Below, piece by piece: positions 7,247 to 13,416 of a stretch of DNA of 13,416 bases. Within the stretch, counting starts at the first letter, position 1. The number at the start of each line of letters is the position of its first letter. The DNA is from Saccoglossus kowalevskii (lineage: Eukaryota > Hemichordata > Enteropneusta > Harrimaniidae), in NCBI RefSeq assembly GCF_000003605.2, contig NW_003134346.1:4575-17990 (forward strand). The letters run 5' to 3'. A model generated the notes under the pieces. The model was not told the DNA's origin. It saw nothing but the letters and a program-made list of their open reading frames with translations, and did no database searches. A program made the position numbers and the translations under genes.

Positions 7247-8438
7247 TGCAATAATATGATGAAACATAAGAGTTGTTAATTTTATGCAGAAGAAAACATG
7301 AATGGCAAGTTGTATTGACGTACGACGGTCTCGTTGATACTTGTTAATTAAAACTTTAAAATTAAGAGCCTCAGGATAGGATTTGTATCGAATGGGGAGA
7401 ACCACATGTGTTTTTTCTCACATTCCTTCGAGTGTGTTCGCATTTGTGGTATTAACCACAAAGATCTAGTTGATATTGGAAATGGAATTGAATAAAAATA
7501 AAACAATTACATCCATTTACTTTCATTTGTTTTCAAGCATATTTGTATAAGCATGATAGAGTCTAACATAATTTAGTTTTACGCTGCATTCAAGATGGCG
7601 GTCCCCCATATAGTAAATATCGTGATTATTTTATTATCACGTGTGAGCCAGCTGACTGTGGTTAAACTATCTACATGAACCAGATCATCTTCGGCAGCCA
7701 AGGACCATTTATTCGGCCAAAGTCTCAACAAACGATTATAAGGTTCATTTGCATTGCATTACAATCAGAACTCATGATAGAAACGACACATTACTGTGAA
7801 GTACAATTTTCGCTATAGGAATGATTAAGTGAAAATATCTTCCAAATGAGACACAACCCCCAAATTTGAATACTCTAGTACAACTATTAAGTTCCTCTAA
7901 AAGCCAAATCATTAACTCTTTGGCTCTATTTATTTATAAGTGTTTTTTAATCAAAGATCAAATGAGAATAACCTAATAAGCTTGTATGTATATATATATT
8001 AATATCCCCATCACATTATTATATAGGGCTTATATTATGTATTGACACACTCTTCATCTATATTTTCATACATATTTTGTAATGTAAATTTATTTCTTGT
8101 CAATAATTTGCATGATTGTAATGGGCCGGAGGCCATTATACAATTAATAAAATTATTATTATAAGTGAAAATAAAATCCAGCGAATTAGTGCTGTATTTG
8201 AGGGAATGATGTGTTTGTTGTAACGGAACTGGATCGGGCAAGTCGATATGTTTCGACAGTTTTGTCAGTTTGCCCAAATATTTAGACATTCCATCGTCTG
8301 CATTCACTTGCCACAAACATTTTTCAACGTTGGAATATTTTTTTTTCGAAACGTATCAACGAATATAGACCTTCTGTTCTTGAATCCCGGTGAATCAGCT
8401 CAAAGCCGCCATTGTTCACATTTATGATACAGCAACGC

Positions 8439-8474
8439 TGATTGGTGGCGCCAGCCCCTTGACGCGCCCAATCA
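8439..8474. promoter_or_regulatory. Paired inverted CCAAT boxes
   Basis: TGATTGG (8439-8445) and CCAATCA (8468-8474) face each other around a GC-rich GGCGCC/GCGCCC core. This is the arrangement of NF-Y sites in promoters and also a palindrome of the kind found in foldback elements. It lies 290 bp before the possible exon at 8764. Function is unproven. Confidence 0.25.
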
Positions 8475-8523
8475 AATAACTAAATTTAACTGCAGTGAAA
8501 TACAGCTTTTCTTAACACGATCA

Positions 8524-8575
8524 CGCACGGGTTCGTGGGCCGGTTATGAATGACCGGCTTTAACGAAACCGTGCG
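8524..8575. repeat. Long imperfect palindrome (hairpin)
   Basis: CGCACGGGTTCGT (8524-8536) pairs with ACGAAACCGTGCG (8563-8575) with one mismatch, and inside it GCCGGT pairs with ACCGGC around a short loop. The GC-rich stem stands out from AT-rich surroundings. It could be a small foldback transposon or a structured regulatory site. It does not fit a tRNA. Confidence 0.55.
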
Positions 8576-8763
8576 GTTCGGACGATGGAAACAGATCGTC
8601 ATCCTTCTTCCAAACACTGAGAAGTACCCTATCCCTCTACATAAGAACACATTTTATTTTTGAAGAATTAGCACTTTCTCGTAAAATGCAAAGTTGATGT
8701 ATTTTTATTATAAAGAAAAATGTGAAAGTATTACTCGTATTTTATTTTCTGTTATTATAATAG

Positions 8764-8900
8764 AACTAAAGACGGAAATGTGGGAAACTCTGGACACCAT
8801 CGACGCGAGATCGAAAATTCCTCCAGTAGAACTCTCAAATGTTCATAATTTACAATATTTTCCATATTTGCTTGAACAACATTTCGATATTCCCGAAAGG
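8764..8900 (+). CDS. Possible orphan exon, family unknown
   Basis: An acceptor (TTATTATAATAG) ends at 8763 and a donor (GAAAGG|GTGCGA) follows 8900. The 137 nt take phase 1 in and phase 0 out. The peptide has protein-like composition (M-W-E-T-L-D-T-I-D-A-R-S-K-I-P-P-V-E-L-S, then F-P-Y-L-L-E-Q-H-F-D-I-P-E-R) while the frame on both sides is low-complexity. I do not recognise it and find no partner exons, so it may be part of an unseen gene, a relic, or chance. The upstream gene already ends at 6696. Confidence 0.28.
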
Positions 8901-9542
8901 GTGCGATTTGTCAGATAGATAGAAGTATATATACACGGCAGAACTAAATTGTAAATAAGCTGGTCTCTGATTTGTTTTACTGTTAAGTGTTTTGCTTGGG
9001 TAGTCGACCAGGCGCAATCGTGTAGTTTCGCATCGTCTTCCACTGCGTACCAAACAATGTCATTTTCCTACTAGTTGTTAAAAACTGCTCGCTGATTGGC
9101 TCTGATTTAGCGCTCTTTGACCCTCAATCAGCCACTCGCTCTCGATTTTTGTAAAATTGCGGCCCGCGTCAGTGTCGACGCAGTCCCGACGCTTCGCACA
9201 CGGGATCTCTCACTTGTACGCAATTACTATTATCCATCTTAAAAGGCGATAGTCGTCGCGCCACCCATATGCAAAATATGGGTCTCATATGAACAAAGAT
9301 TGGCGATTGGAAGGCACCGAACGAGTCATCGGTGGTACTTAATGCACGTCGCGCCCAGGTGAAAACACGTACTCGCGATTTCCATTAGAAGAGCGCTTTG
9401 AATTGTGGGTAAATCAATGTTCACAAACACAAATGTCGCACATGCCCTTTGAACAATAAATAGGACCCATGATTTTAACTAAAATTCTAAAAACAGAACA
9501 AATTACGTCCCAGGTAGGTAATTTGTGTGTAGTGGCTCCGGG
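8901..9542. other. Non-coding, with one MITE end
   Basis: No gene is recognised. The stretch has a further inverted CCAAT (GCTGATTGG near 9092), a MITE-like end at 9239-9262 and a weaker one near 9349. Overlapping minus-strand frames at 8843-9053 have no domain support. Confidence 0.4.
9239..9300. mobile_element. Partial MITE, GGTCGTCGCGC subfamily
   Basis: TTAA (9239-9242) is followed by AAGGCGATAGTCGTCGCGCCAC, matching the left end of the 6838-6986 copy, and then by ATATGGGTCTCATATG, close to the minus-strand reading of about 12108-12130. No matching right end was found, so it is truncated or rearranged. A TTAATGCACGTCGCGCCC at 9349 may be a broken second end. Confidence 0.5.
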
Positions 9543-9862
9543 CTAATTACACACGCTGCATTCGGACTCAGGTCGAACATGAAACACCGTGGCGACTGTG
9601 GCTCTATGATGCTTGGTGATTATAGCCTGACATGCAATATGGTCAATACGACCTTCAACCGAACACAATGCTGTGTGTAGCAGCATTCTGCGGCATTGGT
9701 ATTTCGAGCAGTGATCACACGTACCCGAGTAACCCACCGTTGAACCCGCGATACCTTTTTAGACATCGTGAAGGGGCTATCTGGCCATCTTCCAAATCGA
9801 ATGGCATTACGCCAATTTAATGCGTTATCCAGGGTGTCGACCAGCTCGTCCCAAACGCTCAC
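9543..9862 (-). pseudogene. Possible decayed Tc1-like transposase N-terminus
   Basis: On the minus strand two overlapping frames (9862-9620 and 9737-9543) carry W-R-N-A-I-R-F-G-R-W, then V-S-R-V-Q-R-W-V-T-R, then R-V-I-T-A-R-N. In Tc1-like transposases an A-I-x-x-W-x-x-G helix, a V-S-x-S-T-V-x-R-W-V recognition helix and G-R-P-R-V-T-T-A-R-Q-D follow in that order, which is the basis for the call. The catalytic DDE part is absent and the frame is broken, so it could not be active. No terminal inverted repeats were found. Chance similarity remains possible. Confidence 0.3.
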
Positions 9863-10628
9863 TACTGAGAGGGGGGGGGGGTTGTTACGATGTGGGAAGT
9901 ATATGTTTTAGGGATTTTTTAAAAAACAAATCTAACATTTTAATGTTTCTCCGTGCATTTTACCCCCAAAATGTCGTATCCTGAACAATTTGATTGTTAT
10001 ATTTTCTCGCCCAAAATTATAGTACAGCATTTCGCAAAAATCTCTTGTGAATTCGGTGTTAGTTTCGGACAAAAATGACATCATTTCCTATTGGCTTCAA
10101 TTCCCAGTTTGTCTGTGAAAGGTTAAACAGTTCACTTTGGCGTTAAAGAATAAATGAACTTGATGGATTGTGGAACAATAGAACAGTTAAACGCACGCCT
10201 CAATGAAATTAAAGAAAAACCTTGTCAACAACATTGTCCAAAACGAGGGCAATCTACTTTTTAGCCACAAAGAAAGACATTTGAAGGTGACCAAACTGTT
10301 GTACCACGTGACCTCTATGCAAATCAGCTACTTTGACTCTTTTAAAGTAGGTCGCTTTTAGGACTACGATGTTATCAAAATAGAACACTAGAGCTATTTA
10401 CTATACACGGGAGGAACGTTACACATATGAAATCCTCGACGATCTATAATAATATTTGTGCATTGAAACTCACAAGCCGAGTTTTGAAAGAAAAAACAAT
10501 TATTGGCCAGAAAAGTACGTTCCGTGTAGAGTAATTGCTATCCCTCCCCGATTTTGGTGTAAACCCCTCAATTCGGAGGGACACGCCCCCGACTTGTAAT
10601 GGTATGCTTGCTCTGGTTCGGATACCTC
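9863..10628. other. Upstream region of the P450 gene
   Basis: It begins with a G11 run (9871-9881) and shows no coding segment on either strand. Closer to the gene are an E-box CACGTG (about 10304) and a GC-rich patch (10543-10592) with an ACACGCCCCC box. No xenobiotic response element with the full T-N-GCGTG form was seen. Confidence 0.4.
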
Positions 10629-10634
10629 TATAAA
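10629..10634 (+). promoter_or_regulatory. TATA box of the P450 gene
   Basis: TATAAA within CTCTATAAAGTC lies 167 bases before the ATG at 10796. Transcription would start near 10660, giving a leader of about 135 bases. GC-rich boxes lie just upstream (10543-10592). Confidence 0.5.
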
Positions 10635-10795
10635 GTCACAACCACCTTGTTCTGGCCTGTCATTCACCCGCGTTAATTATTCAAACCAAAACAAATACGC
10701 TGATTTGAACATTCCAGGCACTTTTGACGCAATCTGCGACGCACTATGAAGAACTTTTTCTAACCTTAAGATCGTGTTTACGGATACGGAAAACC

Positions 10796-11165
10796 ATGTA
10801 TGACAAGGACGAAGTTCAAGGAAGGTTATACACCGAAGTGAATACATTTGGCATTGGTCTTGTTGTACTTTTTTCACTGATCGTTGTGATTCTACAGAGG
10901 AACAAATGGACGCATGCTCTAACATCGCTCCCACCGGGGCCAAGCGGGTATCCGCTGATCGGATGCTTATTGGACGTCGACGACAAACTACCGATGACGT
11001 TTATGCGATGGGCAGAAAGGTACGGGTCTGTATTCAGTGTTAGATTGGGGGTAACGACCGTGGTGGTATTGAATGGATACGAAGCCCATAAAGATGCTCT
11101 AAAGCGCGTGGAGCTGGCTGGAAGACCCACGTATTCGTTACTTAGGATGATACTAGGGGACCACG
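10796..11165 (+). CDS. Cytochrome P450 (CYP2-clan-like), first exon
   Basis: This exon encodes the N-terminus of a microsomal P450, a haem monooxygenase anchored in the ER membrane. Residues 18-33 form the hydrophobic anchor, a basic patch (Q-R-N-K) follows, and L45-P-P-G-P-S-G-Y-P-L-I-G56 is the proline hinge of the CYP1/2/17 group. Next come F69-M-R-W-A-E-R-Y-G-S-V-F-S-V-R-L-G (helix A and first strand) and A108-G-R-P111. I chose ATG 10796 because it has A at -3 and precedes the anchor directly; the frame is open further up only from a TTG at 10724. Donor CACG|GTAAGT follows 11165 (phase 1), just before where CYP2 proteins have G-I-x-F. The I helix, E-x-x-R and haem Cys are not in the window. 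Substrate unknown. Confidence 0.88.
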
Positions 11166-12031
11166 GTAAGTATGATCCTTTATAAGAGATTAATCACTAA
11201 TTTGAATACCTAATCACTAATCAATAATTTCATACCATAAAGTTACCGGGAATGTATTGTGTATTCAACATTATAAAACAGTGCTCACATACGAGTGGGA
11301 GAGAAACGAAAACCATGGGGGGGGGGGGTAATAGTACATCGGCTTCATGGATGCGGAGAAAACGAATAACAAACAAAACGGCGAAATCCGCTTTAACTGA
11401 CATCTGGCAAATAAACTTTCTGAGGTTATTCATTTTTTTTATTGAACTATGGTATGATATATTATGTCATCTTTGATAGTTTGTGCCGAACATTTAGATT
11501 TCAATGATTTTTAACGCGTCCAGTTGTTGACGATAATTTCGCCCCCAATTTCATTTTAAAGCGTTGTTATAATTATCCTCATTGCGATTTTAACTTTTGA
11601 TTTTTTGTTGTCCACCATTGAGCTTGCATTTTGCATGCTTCAAAGTTCCAATACTTCTGCTCTGTATATGTAAATTACATAAATGTGTTCACTAGTCATG
11701 AATATTAATGAGTTGTGGACATCTGTAAAAAAAACGCGCGCATTCCACTGGCTATCTGTATTGTTTATAACAAACTTACTCCGGTAAACCCCTGATGAAC
11801 TTATAATAATGCTCATGCGCATTTATTTTATTACTGGTAGCCATTCCTCGTCAAATTCAATTCACAGGGTGGAACGAATTGCAGACACGGAAAGCAGTTA
11901 CTACAGATAAACGCAAACATAAATTTGATATATTAGAAACAATTTATTAGTTTTCTCTAATTGTATGTGTTAGTGTAGCTTTAATTTAAAACGTTGAAAA
12001 AATATCAAAAAGCACAATGGTTTAAACTTGC
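11166..12031 (+). other. Start of P450 intron 1
   Basis: It opens with GTAAGT and contains a direct repeat of AATCACTAAT (near 11192 and 11211) and a G12 run at 11317-11328. No P450-like second exon was recognised. The frames at 11230-11476 and 11640-11822 have no domain support. Confidence 0.5.
11317..11328 (+). repeat. G12 homopolymer
   Basis: Twelve consecutive G residues in the P450 intron; with G10 at 3573 and G11 at 9871 it is one of three long plus-strand G runs. Confidence 0.75.
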
Positions 12032-12136
12032 TTAAAGCGCGGTGGTCGTCGCGCAGTGCGTGTTCGAATTTCATGGAAATAAACAATGTATTTCACACGC
12101 GTTGTGTACGTCGATATGAGTCCCATATCGAACGTC
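12032..12136 (+). mobile_element. Partial MITE, minus-oriented sister of 6838-6986
   Basis: TTAA (12032-12035) is followed by AGCGCGGTGGTCGTCGCGC. The first 89 bases align without gaps to the minus strand of 6898-6986. Beyond about 12120 the two differ, but 12108-12130 resembles 9270-9292 read on the minus strand. No opposite end is visible, so it is truncated. The short frames across it on both strands are not genes. Confidence 0.65.
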
Positions 12137-12263
12137 AACGCGGCATTCAAAAAAACAATGATGTGCCCATGTTTAATAGCGGAAGGGGGCACACTGGTTA
12201 CCTTGAACATTGGGTATTATAGCTAGTACTGCGAGGGTCTAAACAAAAGTAAATAATTGATTT

Positions 12264-12303
12264 AATCATGGAGGTAGAAAAGAGAAGGAGTGAGGACGCT
12301 ATT
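12264..12303 (+). repeat. 40-bp inverted repeat, left arm
   Basis: The sequence from AATCATGGAGG to GGACGCTATT is the exact reverse complement of 13006-13045, with no mismatch in 40 bases. The arms are 702 bp apart. Neighbouring bases on both sides match only partly. Confidence 0.85.
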
Positions 12304-13005
12304 GTTTCCGCTGGTTTCATGATGCTTTGGATTTGTTTACTCACATACACATTGTAATTAGTTTGCAAACACGCTGTACAATGTCACAGTTAATCGGCTT
12401 ACGTGTTTCGGCTGTATTCGGAAACTTCGTGAAGATTCTCAACGCACTGCGCATGCCCAAACAGATAACAATAATACAAAATGCAGGGAAAGACGTACGC
12501 TGAGTGCACTCAACGCCCCAAATCTTACACAACAAAATGCGCGATTTTAAACATCTGCACAGTTCTGCACACCAATGAAAAATGACGAGTCAAAACATCT
12601 TGTTATAATCTCATCATGTATCTTTAAATTTCACTGCGGAAATTTGCGGGATTTTTTTAATTAATGTCCAAAGTTGGACGACTATTGTGATGAAAAATAC
12701 CAGAAAAGAAGTAATCACACATCTTGGTAGCGTCCGTATGCAGAATTTCCGCTATCTATAAGTGTGAAATGACCTTTGTGATCCGATAAAGGTCATTGCG
12801 CATGCACAATTCTTTTATTTATGGTTTGCGCATTCAATTTTATAGACGATGTTTAAACGGAATTTATTTTTTTTCAGTTCTACTCTCGTTTTCTTGTGTA
12901 AATAAGCGGCTATCATCATGTAGATAAAACGACTTCTAAACAAAAACAATAAGTGGCTTAACCAGAGCGAAGACAAAGGATGTTTATAAGATTAACATGG
13001 GCTTA
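12304..13005. other. 702-bp segment between inverted repeats
   Basis: No convincing coding segment is seen; the minus-strand frame at 12341-12535 has no recognised domain. It contains the 10-bp stem hairpin at 12768-12797 and several GCGCATGC motifs (near 12450 and 12799). It may be the body of a non-autonomous DNA element. Confidence 0.4.
12768..12797. promoter_or_regulatory. Perfect 10-bp stem with everted AGGTCA half-sites
   Basis: AATGACCTTT (12768-12777) and AAAGGTCATT (12788-12797) are perfect inverted repeats around a 10-base loop. The arms contain TGACCT and AGGTCA, nuclear-receptor half-sites pointing outward. Such receptors often control P450 genes, but the wide spacing makes receptor dimer binding uncertain. 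Confidence 0.4.
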
Positions 13006-13045
13006 AATAGCGTCCTCACTCCTTCTCTTTTCTACCTCCATGATT
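13006..13045 (-). repeat. 40-bp inverted repeat, right arm
   Basis: Exact reverse complement of 12264-12303. An open frame from 12997 runs through it, but that is incidental. Confidence 0.85.
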
Positions 13046-13416
13046 TAATTAATGGACGCGATACGAGCGGAAAGTGTACAGCACGACATTACTGGAGAAA
13101 ACATGCCACAGTTGTTTTATTTTTTACAAGGGGCACGTTAATAATTGATGACGGCATTTTTGTTCCGAAACTTGTAATAACGTTCCCAGCCAAAATATTC
13201 GCCCCTAATAATTACGCGTTTTCCAGTTCAGTGCCTATCCTGGTTTAAGGTAGAGATGCAGTTTATTTGTGAATTTCAATCAAAAATAGTTTTTTTCGTT
13301 TTTTATATAGATTTTTATCTAAAGAACATTCTGTGAAAATTTGACCAATGAATTCTTATTGGAACACCGTTAAAATTGCTGTTTATTTTCTGATTAAAAA
13401 TAAAAAACACTCACAC
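13046..13416. other. Non-coding tail of the window
   Basis: AT-rich sequence, presumably still inside the P450 intron. A W-R-K-H stretch near 13094 behind an AG is not convincing as the next P450 exon. No repeat was recognised. Confidence 0.4.

Larger units (their letters stand above)
6697..8763. other. Gene-poor stretch downstream of the split gene
   Basis: Two MITE copies (about 6838-6986 and 7082-7246) occupy the first part. AATAAA at 7491-7496 is a possible poly(A) signal for the upstream gene, which would place both MITEs in its 3' UTR; ATTAAA at 7081-7086, in the MITE end itself, is an alternative. The rest is AT-rich with no recognised gene. The minus-strand frame at 8035-8316 has no domain I know. 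A short hairpin-forming run sits near 8119-8143. Confidence 0.4.

Noticed and set aside
7063-7254. Plus-strand 63-residue frame
   Set aside because: It spans MITE copy 3 and has no protein-like features.
8035-8316. Minus-strand 93-residue frame
   Set aside because: No domain, splice or promoter support; it crosses an AT-rich repeat-like stretch. A retroelement tail is possible but I could not support it.
10724-10795. Upstream start of the P450 at 10724
   Set aside because: The codon is TTG; the ATG at 10796 has a good context and precedes the membrane anchor directly.
11869-11910. P450 microexon after TTCACAG beginning G-W-N-E-L-Q
   Set aside because: Phase fits, but no donor follows and the expected G-I-x-F and W-x-x-x-R spacing is absent.
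13079-13170. P450 second exon with Y-W-R-K-H in the correct phase after an AG
   Set aside because: Only W and basic residues match the C-helix motif; the rest does not align, no good donor follows, and the stretch abuts the inverted repeat.
1-13416. CRISPR arrays, tRNA or rRNA genes, bacterial operons
   Set aside because: No regularly spaced repeats, no tRNA boxes A and B in place, and the splice-site and poly(A) signals are eukaryotic.

Overview
The window looks like nuclear DNA of an invertebrate animal, probably a marine one such as a lancelet or mollusc. Genes are split by GT-AG introns, a cytochrome P450 exon carries a TATA box and Kozak-like start, a LINE of the L1/Tx1 type ends in poly(A), CpG is common, and short inverted-repeat transposons are scattered throughout. 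The species group is inference; nothing here fixes it.

Layout. 1-83 is a degenerate 21-bp tandem repeat. 102-1666 is a 5'-truncated Tx1/L1-type LINE (thumb of the reverse transcriptase, zinc-knuckle tail, poly(A)) with a perfect 13-bp target-site duplication (89-101 and 1668-1680) and only two in-frame stops. From 2120 to 6696 seven plus-strand exons can be chained by splice site and phase into the 3' part of one gene of unrecognised family (about 405 codons here, 5' exons missing). Its predicted order is coiled coil, a possible beta-grasp (ubiquitin/RA-like) fold, two unassigned conserved-looking blocks, and a C-terminal segment resembling from memory the NFKBIL1 tail (F-x-D-V-P-W-P, then a W-x-x-D-x-F that lacks the HPD of J domains). 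The one weak junction is between 4273-4407 and 4724. Six exact TGACGTCA (CRE) palindromes lie between 2866 and 6616 and none elsewhere.

6697-10628 is mostly non-coding: copies of a TTAA-flanked, GGTCGTC-tipped MITE family, a possible orphan exon (8764-8900), a 52-bp hairpin (8524-8575), and a possible decayed Tc1-like fragment on the minus strand (9543-9862). 10629-11165 holds the TATA box, leader and first coding exon of a CYP2-clan cytochrome P450; no second exon was recognised in the remaining 2.25 kb. That stretch contains another MITE end (12032) and a pair of perfect 40-bp inverted repeats (12264-12303 and 13006-13045).

The two host genes share a strand but I see no functional link between them. 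The strongest candidate for something undescribed is the 2120-6696 gene.
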